Part shown: positions 57,180 through 64,000 of the stretch, in pieces
Layout of the letters: each line of letters opens with the position of its first letter
Numbering within the stretch: the first letter of the stretch is position 1
Source: Duganella sp. sic0402
Lineage (GTDB): Bacteria > Pseudomonadota > Gammaproteobacteria > Burkholderiales > Burkholderiaceae_D
NCBI RefSeq assembly: GCF_019219065.1
Contig: NZ_JAHUWK010000001.1
Span: 1,054,001-1,118,000, forward strand
DNA length: 64,000 nucleotides
Direction: 5' to 3'
Notes under the pieces: generated by a model
The model's input: the letters and a program-made list of their open reading frames with translations, nothing else
Told to the model about the DNA's origin: nothing
Databases searched by the model: none
Position numbers and translations under genes: made by a program

Positions 57180-58390
57180 GGCCGGTACTGGGAGTTGACA
57201 ATGGGGACGATGTTTTCAAATACCCGGTAGCGGTAGCACTTCCAGCTCAGCGCGTCGCCCGCCACCGCCACGTTGACCTGCACCGGCAGCGGCGTCACAC
57301 CGGACGGCACGCTGGTGGCGAACACAGTCGGCATCACCGTGGTGGCAGTGCACTCTCCGCCGGGGCGCGGCTTTTCCACGGTCTTGCTGCGCGCGACGAC
57401 CGCGATACGCACGGCGGCAATGCGCTGGTAGTCGCCCAGGCCGCCGCTGGCGCCATCGCTGTCGGCATCGATCATGGCGCCGCTCCACGCGCCGATCTGC
57501 ATGCCGCCGTTGGCGGTCGGCAGCAGCTGCTTGCCGTTGTTGCTCGGATTGGGATCGTAGTTGGCCAGCACCCGCGTGTCGAAACCGTATTGCGCCTTGA
57601 CCGAGACGATGTTGTCGGCCACCGATACGCCGGCCGCGCTGGCGCCCGCCAGGTCAGTGGCGCGCAGCAGCAGCACGCCATTGCTGACCGACCAGGTATG
57701 GAAATGCAGCTGGTCCGGCTGGCCCAGGTTGTACAAAAAGGTGACATTCATGCGGTAACCCTGGACCATGCTGGCCGCCGCGTTGTAGCGGTACTGGCTG
57801 CCGCTTTGCAGCAGCATTTCAGCGCCGCGCCCGTTGGCCGGGTTGAAGCCGGCAATCTGCACCACCGTGCACGGCCGGTCCGGCACCTGCGGCGCCACCA
57901 CCAGCACATCGCCGGCGTTGTAGCCGTATGGCCTGTTTTCCGCGCCGCTCAGAAACGACTCGCCCGCGTAATCGGCTTTCATCAGGGTCGAGCCGATGCC
58001 GGCGTTGGCGCTGCCGCTATTGAAGGAAATCACATCCGGATTGGCACCGTTGGACTGGATCACCACCGACGCCAGCGGCGTGATCGCAACGCCGTCGCGC
58101 TGCGCCGTCAGCAACTGGTAGCCGCGCTGGTCGCTGAAGGTGGTGGCGCAGCCGTTGACGGTGCGGTCGTTCAGGCCCCAGCCTGCGGTGGCGGCGTCGC
58201 CGCTCAACTGGAACATTGCCAGCATGCCGTTCTGCATGGAGTCGCCGCCACCGACGGCGGCGTCCTTGTTGGTTTCGCCGCTGATCACCAGCCGCGTGGC
58301 GAACAGCAGCGCCAGCATGCCAATCACCACGCTGACCATCAGCTCCACCAGTGAGAAACCGCGCGCGCGGCATGTCGTCAAGGCGTTCAT
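57176..58390 (-). CDS. pilW: Minor pilin PilW
   Basis: A 404-residue minor pilin with the prepilin signal GFSLVELMVSVVIGML near the N-terminus, cleaved before Phe by PilD with Glu5 present. The start is ATG 58390 (MNALTTCRARG); the 14-codon in-frame extension to 58432 is rejected because it overlaps pilV. The length is larger than typical PilW, as often seen in Burkholderiales. It overlaps pilX by 4 nt and follows pilV after a single base. Confidence 0.88.
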   Translation of the reverse strand: MNALTTCRARGFSLVELMVSVVIGMLALLFATRLVISGETNKDAAVGGGDSMQNGMLAMFQLSGDAATAGWGLNDRTVNGCATTFSDQRGYQLLTAQRDGVAITPLASVVIQSNGANPDVISFNSGSANAGIGSTLMKADYAGESFLSGAENRPYGYNAGDVLVVAPQVPDRPCTVVQIAGFNPANGRGAEMLLQSGSQYRYNAAASMVQGYRMNVTFLYNLGQPDQLHFHTWSVSNGVLLLRATDLAGASAAGVSVADNIVSVKAQYGFDTRVLANYDPNPSNNGKQLLPTANGGMQIGAWSGAMIDADSDGASGGLGDYQRIAAVRIAVVARSKTVEKPRPGGECTATTVMPTVFATSVPSGVTPLPVQVNVAVAGDALSWKCYRYRVFENIVPIVNSQYRP

Positions 58391-58391
58391 G

Positions 58392-58823
58392 TCAGCGCGC
58401 GATGTAGGAAGTGACGCGGTGCCGGTTGACATCGCTGCGGGCCTTGCGCTGCCAGCGCACCGAGATATCCACCTGGTAGCGGTTCTGCGCCGGCTGGTCC
58501 GCCACCGTCACTGACAGCAAGGCGCCCGGTATCGCCGCCTTGGTTTCGCTGGCCCATGCGCCCAGCTGCGCATTCGGCGTGCCGTTCTCCGCCAGGTTGT
58601 ACTGGCCGATATTCGGCAGGTCGGCGCTCATCACGCCGATCAGCTTTTCAGTGGCCAATGTGGCTTCGGCGCGCATACCGGCATCCGATAGCGCCGCATA
58701 GGCGCGCGCCTGCATTCCGACCGTGCCCAGCAGGCCAATGCCGAGGATGACGATGGCCAGCATCGCTTCCAGCAGGGCGATGCCGCCTTGCTGGCGATAC
58801 TGGCGGGCGGTGCGCGTACTCAT
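58392..58823 (-). CDS. pilV: Minor pilin PilV
   Basis: A 143-residue minor pilin with the prepilin signal GGIALLEAMLAIVILGIGLL (Glu5 present) and the PilV-like N-terminal helix. The start is ATG 58823 (MSTRTARQYRQQ); an in-frame start at 58868 overlaps fimT and is rejected. It overlaps fimT by 4 nt and sits one base before pilW. Confidence 0.87.
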   Translation of the reverse strand: MSTRTARQYRQQGGIALLEAMLAIVILGIGLLGTVGMQARAYAALSDAGMRAEATLATEKLIGVMSADLPNIGQYNLAENGTPNAQLGAWASETKAAIPGALLSVTVADQPAQNRYQVDISVRWQRKARSDVNRHRVTSYIAR

Positions 58824-59446
58824 GGCGGACAGGCCCGGTTGTCGGGGCCGCTCAAGGTGGGATCGCATTTGCTCGCCATGCCGGCCAGCGTGATGTTCAG
58901 CGCCACCACTGGCACTTCATGCGCATACTTAGATGCCGGGTCCAGCCGCAGCCGCCTCAGGCGTTCGTCAAAGGTGGTGTTGACCCAGCCCAGCGCCGTG
59001 TAATACACCTGCGAGCTGCCCTCCGGCTGTATCGATGGCCGCAGCACCTCTGCCGATGGCAGCGCATCGGCAGAGCGGAATACCGACCTGTAACCAGCCT
59101 CGCCCAGCGGATCGTTCGCCGACGGGGTGCTGGTGGTGGACCAGCCATCCTGTCCCGGCAAGCATTGCGTGTCGGCGCCAACGTAGCAGAGATCAACCTG
59201 CCAATCCATCTGGCCGGTGTTGGCGTTGGGCGTCAGCGAAATCCGGCTGGCGGTGTTGTGGGCGACCGCCTCGCGCCGCGCCATGCCGAAGCCTTCGGCA
59301 TAGAACTCGCTGACGCCGCGCGCCCGGTTGGCCAGCAGCCAGTTGCTGGCGTTGGGGATGCCGATCGCCAGCATGATGCCGAACACGGTGATGGTCACCA
59401 GCAGCTCGACCAGCGTGAATCCGGCGGCCCGGCTTACTCCGTACAT
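58820..59446 (-). CDS. fimT: GspH/FimT-type minor pseudopilin
   Basis: A 208-residue prepilin-like protein with the signal GFTLVELLVTITVFGIML near the N-terminus and the GspH/FimT pattern thereafter (WLLANRARGVSEFYAEGFGMARREAV). Such proteins prime pilus assembly with the other minor pilins. It overlaps pilE by 13 nt and pilV by 4 nt. Confidence 0.85.
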   Translation of the reverse strand: MYGVSRAAGFTLVELLVTITVFGIMLAIGIPNASNWLLANRARGVSEFYAEGFGMARREAVAHNTASRISLTPNANTGQMDWQVDLCYVGADTQCLPGQDGWSTTSTPSANDPLGEAGYRSVFRSADALPSAEVLRPSIQPEGSSQVYYTALGWVNTTFDERLRRLRLDPASKYAHEVPVVALNITLAGMASKCDPTLSGPDNRACPP

Positions 59447-59859
59447 GCGCCACCTTTGTGGTCAACCCAGCAACTGCTGCTGGTGCCCCAGCCGGTCGGG
59501 CCGGCGGTGGTGGCGCGTGCGCCGTTTTCGGTGATGGTGTAGGCGAAGCCGGATGCCTTGCTGCGGCCGGTGGCGGTGATGGTGTAAGTGGAGGTGGTGG
59601 CGTTGCTCAGCGCATAAGTGAAATTGGGCGTCGCCTGCGGGAAGCCGGCCGCGCCGTCAAAGCCGACGTAGCTACGGTTATTTGCCCAGAACTGTTCGGC
59701 GGCCGGCTGCGCACCGCCCAGCCCGGTGAACGCTTCATTCAGCCGGCCACGGGTCACGTAGTCGCTATAGGCCGGCACGGCGACCGCCAGCAGCGTGCCG
59801 ACAATGGCGACGGTGATCAGCACTTCAATCAGTGTAAAACCCTGCTGGATGCGCTTCAT
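59434..59859 (-). CDS. pilE: PilE-type minor pilin
   Basis: A 141-residue pilin with the prepilin signal GFTLIEVLITVAIVGTLLA (cleavage before Phe, Glu5 present), followed by AVPAYSDYVTRGRLNEA. The start is ATG 59859 (MKRIQQGFTLIEV): GGGGAG lies seven nt upstream, while the nearby ATG at 59865 is only one nt from it. It is the first gene of the pilE-fimT-pilV-pilW-pilX-pilY1 operon. It could be the major or a minor pilin; its place with the minor genes favours minor. Confidence 0.88.
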   Translation of the reverse strand: MKRIQQGFTLIEVLITVAIVGTLLAVAVPAYSDYVTRGRLNEAFTGLGGAQPAAEQFWANNRSYVGFDGAAGFPQATPNFTYALSNATTSTYTITATGRSKASGFAYTITENGARATTAGPTGWGTSSSCWVDHKGGACTE

Positions 59860-59960
59860 CGACATGCTCCCCGTGCGTCGTCCGATGCAGTCCAGTGTAC
59901 CCCCGCCAGCTTGCATTTTCCTGAGAGAAACCTGACAAAACGCTGAAAACTGCACAAAAA

Positions 59961-60947
59961 TCAGCGAAATTTCACGCTAAACAGCGCGCCCTTGCTGCCG
60001 GCGCCTTCGGCCAGGCTGAGCGCGGCGCCATGCACCGTGGCGATGTCGCGCACGATGGCCAGGCCGAGGCCGCTGCCATGGGTTTTGTCGTCCAGCCGGA
60101 CATAGCGGTTGAACACCTGCTCGCGCAGCGTGGGTGGGATGCCGGGGCCGTTGTCTTCTACCGCCAGCAGGCCTGGCCGCACGGTGACGGTGACCGCGCC
60201 GCCCGGTGGTGTGTAGCGGATCGCGTTGTCGATCAGGTTGTCGATCAGGTCGCGCAGCAGGAAGCGGTCGCCAGTCACGCTGGCCGGCTGCAGGTCGAAA
60301 CCGATGTCGATGCTTTTCAGCGTGGCCTGGTCGACAAAGGATTGCACCGCTTCCGCCACCAGCGCATCCAGCGCCAGCGGCTCCAGCCTGGCCTTTTCGA
60401 AGTGCTGCGGCTCGGCGCGCGCCAGCGACAGCAGCTGATTGGTCTGCCGTATCATGCGCTCGGTGGCGGCCAGCATCAGCCGCACAGATTGCGCGCTGTC
60501 GGTACCGGCGTGGCGCGCACCCAGCCATTCGAGCTGGGTTTTCAAGCCGGCCAGCGGCGTGCGCAGCTGGTGCGCGACGTTCGCCAGGAAGTCCTGGCGG
60601 GCTTGCGTGCCCTCGCCCACCTTGGCCAGCAGGCCGTTGAAAGCACCCACCACCGGTTCCAGTTCATAGGGCATGTCGGCGACGGTGACCGGCGTCAGGT
60701 CATCGCCGTTGCGCTGGTTCAGGCGCGCGCGCAAGCGGTTCAAGGGACGCAGGCCATTGCTGACCGAGAACCAGATCAGCGCCACGCAGCCCAGCGCCAG
60801 CGCGATCTCCAGCAGCACCAGCGTACGCAGCACCGCTTCGCGCAACGGCGGCGGCGCCAGCGCGTAGGCCAGCGCGCCAGCCCCCAGATTCATCAGCAGG
60901 ATGGGAGGGATCAGCCACTTGAGCAGCCGCAGGCGGATGCTGCTCAT
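59961..60947 (-). CDS. Sensor histidine kinase with minimal sensor region
   Basis: A 328-residue kinase of the TctE/QseC-like group. Two membrane helices (about residues 11-31 and 38-60) are separated by under ten periplasmic residues, so the usual periplasmic sensor domain is missing. HAMP and DHp follow (His126 in NVAHQLRTPLAG), then the ATPase domain with NLIDNAIRYTPPGG, VEDNGPGIP and GSGLGLAIV. It overlaps the response regulator by 4 nt. The signal may be sensed in the membrane or through an unseen partner. Confidence 0.9.
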   Translation of the reverse strand: MSSIRLRLLKWLIPPILLMNLGAGALAYALAPPPLREAVLRTLVLLEIALALGCVALIWFSVSNGLRPLNRLRARLNQRNGDDLTPVTVADMPYELEPVVGAFNGLLAKVGEGTQARQDFLANVAHQLRTPLAGLKTQLEWLGARHAGTDSAQSVRLMLAATERMIRQTNQLLSLARAEPQHFEKARLEPLALDALVAEAVQSFVDQATLKSIDIGFDLQPASVTGDRFLLRDLIDNLIDNAIRYTPPGGAVTVTVRPGLLAVEDNGPGIPPTLREQVFNRYVRLDDKTHGSGLGLAIVRDIATVHGAALSLAEGAGSKGALFSVKFR

Positions 60948-61612
60948 GCGGCCTGCTCCAGCATGTAGCCGAAGCCGCGGATGGTGCGGATGCTGACGCC
61001 AGCGTCGGCAAGCTTCAGCCGCAGGCGCGAGATATACACTTCCACCGCGTTCAAGCTAAGGTCGTCGCCCCATGGCAGGATGGCGTCGATGATCTGCTGC
61101 TTGGAGACGACGCGTGCTGCGTGCTGCAACAGGAATTCCAGCACCGCCCATTCGCGCACCGAGAGTTCGATGAGGTGGCCGCCGGCGCGTGCGCGCTTGG
61201 CGGCGAGGTCCAGCGTCAACCCGCCCAGCGTCAGCGCCGCCGGCTTGTGTGCATGGCGCCGCGCCAGCGCCTTGATACGCGCCACCAGCTCGGCGGTGGC
61301 AAACGGCTTGACCAGGTAGTCGTCAGCGCCCAGTTCCAGGCCGCGCACGCGATCCTCGATGGCGTCGCGCGCAGTCAGCAGCAGCACCGGCACGCTGGCT
61401 TCGCGCGCGCGTAGTCGGCGGACTACCTCAAAGCCATCGAGGCCAGGCAAGCCGATGTCAAGCACCACCACGTCCGCCACGCCGGCGCGTTGCAGCAGCT
61501 GGTCGGCCTGCGCGCCATTGCCGACCACCTCGACCTGCATGCCATGGCCGTCCAGTGCGCGGCGCAGCCCGTCGGCCAGCACCGCATCATCTTCCACTAC
61601 GAGTATCTGCAT
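60944..61612 (-). CDS. OmpR-family response regulator
   Basis: A 222-residue regulator with a receiver domain (Asp52 as phospho-acceptor in VVLDIGLPGLDG, Lys in LVKPF) and a C-terminal winged helix (LSVREWAVLEFLL, NAVEVYISRLRLKL, IRTIRGFGYML). The start is ATG 61612 (MQILVVEDD); an extension to 61645 is rejected. It is paired with the downstream histidine kinase. QseB/TctD-like resemblance suggests envelope or transport control, but the targets are unknown. Confidence 0.92.
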   Translation of the reverse strand: MQILVVEDDAVLADGLRRALDGHGMQVEVVGNGAQADQLLQRAGVADVVVLDIGLPGLDGFEVVRRLRAREASVPVLLLTARDAIEDRVRGLELGADDYLVKPFATAELVARIKALARRHAHKPAALTLGGLTLDLAAKRARAGGHLIELSVREWAVLEFLLQHAARVVSKQQIIDAILPWGDDLSLNAVEVYISRLRLKLADAGVSIRTIRGFGYMLEQAA

Positions 61613-61767
61613 AGTCGTGCGCCCTGTTATCGGGATGTATGCCATTATGCCGCTGCCCCTTCTGGAAAAACAGAGGCCACGTAGGATCAGGACTACAAGT
61701 CTGCCTGTTCCATGCCTACATTCGTGCGTCCGCTGCTCTTATGTTCGCCAATTAACATTCCTCATAA

Positions 61768-61787
61768 AGTTACACCAATACGTAACT
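61768..61787. promoter_or_regulatory. Palindrome upstream of the Crp-type gene
   Basis: AGTTAC-N8-GTAACT, a perfect inverted repeat 18-37 nt before the Crp-type start. It could be an autoregulatory site for that protein; it does not match the classical TGTGA or TTGAT half-sites. Confidence 0.4.
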
Positions 61788-61804
61788 AGCTTGTGAGGAA
61801 CTCC

Positions 61805-62596
61805 ATGAACAACACCCAAGTCAACGCAATCGCCAATAAAGTCTACAAGAATATTGCGCCCCGGACTGTGGTCAGCCCTGTCGTCACCTTCAGTGGCGCA
61901 CAACAGAATGAGCTGCTCGGCGCGCTGCCGCGTGAGGTACTGGAGTCCCTGTTTGAACATCTGGAACTGGTACAGCTGCCGTTCGGTAAAGAAGTATTCG
62001 AATTCGGCAATGCGATGGAGTATGTACACTTCCCTACCACCGCCATCGTCTCGCTGCTGTATGTCATGGAAGATGGCGCCACCACCGAGATCGCTGTGGT
62101 CGGCCATGAAGGCGTGGTTGGCGTGTCGCTGTTTGAAGGCGAGCGCGCCATGTGCAGCGCTGTCGTGCAAGCCGCTGGCTACGGCTACCGCATGAAAGCC
62201 GAGCACCTGCGCGCCGCCTTCGCCAAAGGCGGCGCACTGCCTGCCCTGCTGATGCGCTACAACACCGCGCTGTTTGCGCAGATGGCGCAAAACGCCGTCG
62301 GCGGCCGTCACAGCTCGATCGAACAGAAACTGTGCCGCTGGCTGCTGGACCGCCTGGACCGCTCGCCATCCAACGCGCTGAAGGTGACGCAGGAAATGAT
62401 CGCCATCATGCTGGGCGTGCGCCGAGAAAGCATCACCGCCGCCGCCGGCAAGCTGCAGGACGAAGGCCTGATCACCTACCGCCGCGGCAACATCACTGTG
62501 CTTGATCGCTCAGGCTTGGAGGCGTATGCGGGTGAGTGCTATAAGGTTGCGAAGACGGAGTTTGACCGTCTGCGCCTGGATGTAGCGCGCTGCTGA
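61805..62596 (+). CDS. Crp/Fnr-family transcriptional regulator
   Basis: A 263-residue regulator. The N-terminal cyclic-nucleotide-like fold (PFGKEVFEFGNAMEYVHFPTT) lacks Cys clusters for an iron-sulfur centre, so it is not a classical Fnr. The C-terminal helix-turn-helix reads VTQEMIAIMLGVRRESITAAAGKL. GAGGA precedes ATG 61805. The last 104 nt are overlapped antisense by the histidine kinase gene. The ligand and targets are unknown. Confidence 0.87.
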   Translation: MNNTQVNAIANKVYKNIAPRTVVSPVVTFSGAQQNELLGALPREVLESLFEHLELVQLPFGKEVFEFGNAMEYVHFPTTAIVSLLYVMEDGATTEIAVVGHEGVVGVSLFEGERAMCSAVVQAAGYGYRMKAEHLRAAFAKGGALPALLMRYNTALFAQMAQNAVGGRHSSIEQKLCRWLLDRLDRSPSNALKVTQEMIAIMLGVRRESITAAAGKLQDEGLITYRRGNITVLDRSGLEAYAGECYKVAKTEFDRLRLDVARC

Positions 62597-64000
62597 TCAC
62601 ATCACTGATCGCCGGCGGCAGAATGGTCGGCGTCATATTTTGATTCACGGTCCTGCGCTCCTGCGCAGGCGGTTCGGAAGGCGGCGTAGCGGCGTCCGCA
62701 CCGCGCAGCGGTATCGCCACTTCAATGCAGGTGCCGGTATCGTTGCGGCCACGGCGGATATTCATCATGCCGCCCAGTTGCAAAGCGCGCTCGCGCATGC
62801 CCAGCAAGCCATGCGACATTGGCTTGATGATGGTGTCCGGCGCGATACCAACGCCGTCATCGATAATCCGCAACATCAATCCCTCGGCATTGCGGCTCAG
62901 CGTGACGGTCACGCGGCTGGCCTGCGCATATTTACGGATATTGGTCAGCGATTCCTGCACGATGCGGAACAAGGCAATCGACAGGTCGCCGGAATGGCGG
63001 CTCAGGCCTTCAATCTCGGCTGCCACATTGCAGTCGCAACGTACCTGTGACAGGCGGCTGAATTCCTGGCAATAGCTTTCAATCGCCGCGCACAGGCCGA
63101 GATTATCCAGCAGGCTGGGGCGCAGGTTCTCCACAATGCGGCGCTTCATTTCCACCGTTTCCACCAGCGTGCCACGGGCGCGCTTCAGCTGCTCCGCCAG
63201 TTCCGGATGGGTATTGCGCAATTGCTGGGTGACAGCGGCGATGTCCATGCTGATCGAGGTCAGATTGGCGCCCAGCTCGTCGTGCAGCTCGCGCGACAGG
63301 CGTACCTTCTCTTCCTCGCTGACGCTGATCAGGCGGCGTGACAGCACAGACAGCTGCTCGGTACGCTGCTGCACCGTGGACTCCAGGTTCTCGTTGGCGC
63401 TTTGCAGCGCATACTCCACCGCCGCGCGGTGCGCAAAGCTGCGCCGCACCAGCTGGTAGAACATAATCAGCACCAGGATGGCCAGCGCATTGATGCTGAC
63501 GCCCAGCCACACGGCTTTCTGGTATTCCTGATAGAACACGGCGCTGCGCGTGTTCAGCATCTCGTTCTGTTCCTGCTCCATGATCACCACCAGCAGGCGG
63601 ATCTCATCCATGCTGGCGCGGTCGTCGCTGAGTTTGGCGATATTGACGATTTCCTGCAGTCCGCCGTCGCGATAGACTTCGATCGCCTGGTTCATGATGC
63701 TCAGGCGGCGGCGCACCAGCGTATGCAGCTGGGACAGGTTTTTCAGTTGCGAGGGATTATCGGCCAGCAGTTTTTCCAGCTCACGGAATTCGGTTTCGCT
63801 GTCGGCCAGCACGGTGCGGGTCGGTCCCAGGTAGGAATCACGGCCGGAAAGGAAATAGCTGCGCATGCTGCTCTCGGCATCCAGCACCAGCACGTTCAGA
63901 TATTGCAGGCGATCGGCGACACGCGCTGTCTGGCTGAGCAGCACCTGGGCGCCGCGCAATGCTTGCAAATTATGGAACAGGCTGAAGCCGTTGACGATCA
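62493..64000 (-). CDS. CHASE3-type sensor histidine kinase (5' end beyond window)
   Basis: The frame is open from 62493 to the window edge, so the N-terminus is missing; an internal TTG at 63968 is not a credible start. The visible part begins in a CHASE3 sensor (RVADRLQYLNVLVLDAESSM), continues with a membrane helix (near VSINALAILVLIMF), a coiled coil (LESTVQQRTEQLSVLSRRLI), the HisKA_3 dimerisation domain (His in LSRELHDELGANL) and the ATPase (SHGLLGMRERALQLGG). This is a NarX/DegS-type kinase. A roughly 70-residue Pro/Ser/Thr-rich tail follows the ATPase domain and runs antisense over the Crp-type gene. The cognate regulator is probably outside the window. Confidence 0.9.
   Translation of the reverse strand, partial: IVNGFSLFHNLQALRGAQVLLSQTARVADRLQYLNVLVLDAESSMRSYFLSGRDSYLGPTRTVLADSETEFRELEKLLADNPSQLKNLSQLHTLVRRRLSIMNQAIEVYRDGGLQEIVNIAKLSDDRASMDEIRLLVVIMEQEQNEMLNTRSAVFYQEYQKAVWLGVSINALAILVLIMFYQLVRRSFAHRAAVEYALQSANENLESTVQQRTEQLSVLSRRLISVSEEEKVRLSRELHDELGANLTSISMDIAAVTQQLRNTHPELAEQLKRARGTLVETVEMKRRIVENLRPSLLDNLGLCAAIESYCQEFSRLSQVRCDCNVAAEIEGLSRHSGDLSIALFRIVQESLTNIRKYAQASRVTVTLSRNAEGLMLRIIDDGVGIAPDTIIKPMSHGLLGMRERALQLGGMMNIRRGRNDTGTCIEVAIPLRGADAATPPSEPPAQERRTVNQNMTPTILPPAISDVISSALHPGADGQTPSSQPYSTHPHTPPSLSDQAQ

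Overview
The window is high-GC, densely packed chromosomal DNA from a betaproteobacterium, most likely Oxalobacteraceae (Massilia/Duganella/Janthinobacterium type; Burkholderiales). This rests on the housekeeping gene order (map, then divergent rpsB-tsf-pyrH-frr-uppS-cdsA-dxr-rseP-bamA; smc-zipA-ligA), an MHFG-type PEP-CTERM protein, a tandem glycine riboswitch on gcvTHP, and a pilE-fimT-pilVWX-pilY1 minor pilin operon. I saw no phage, insertion sequence, CRISPR array, rRNA or tRNA.

Layout. 1-9.9 kb (minus): bamA (cut by the left edge), rseP, dxr, cdsA, uppS, frr, pyrH, tsf and rpsB, covering translation, isoprenoid/undecaprenyl and phospholipid precursors, and outer-membrane assembly. A sigma70-like promoter and a structured leader precede rpsB; intrinsic terminators follow rpsB and tsf. 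10-18.3 kb (plus): MHFG PEP-CTERM protein, map, glnD, an RluF-like pseudouridine synthase, a YcgR-like PilZ protein, a DUF445 protein and a periplasmic solute-binding protein. 18.3-23 kb: a compact caa3-type oxidase operon (lipoprotein cytochrome c, subunit II with a cytochrome c domain, fused subunit I/III), divergent from a diheme cytochrome c across a short region with a perfect palindrome.

23-36.2 kb: S41 peptidase, topoisomerase IB, two unknown small genes, then smc-zipA-ligA-galU-def-perM-like on the minus strand. LigA carries an extra block of about 80 residues that looks like a diverged duplication of its own HhH region. 36.2-42.9 kb: PAP2 protein, a Gly/Ser/Gln-rich small protein, a short ClpP homologue with an intact triad, and the glycine cleavage operon behind a sigma70 promoter and two glycine aptamers, closed by a strong terminator. 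43-47.7 kb: an ArsR-type regulator with two small membrane proteins, a further membrane protein, a possible outer-membrane protein, and a YtrA-type GntR/ABC operon with a likely autoregulatory operator.

47.8-64 kb: xth-phosphatase-nnrD operon, prfC, the minor pilin operon ending in a very large pilY1, an OmpR/histidine kinase pair, a Crp/Fnr-type regulator, and a CHASE3 histidine kinase cut by the right edge whose 3' end overlaps the Crp-type gene antisense by about 100 nt. Most of the window is core genome. The most unusual items are the LigA insertion, the interrupted PilY1 von Willebrand domain, the antisense kinase/Crp overlap and several unassigned palindromic operators. I found no clear previously undescribed multi-gene system.
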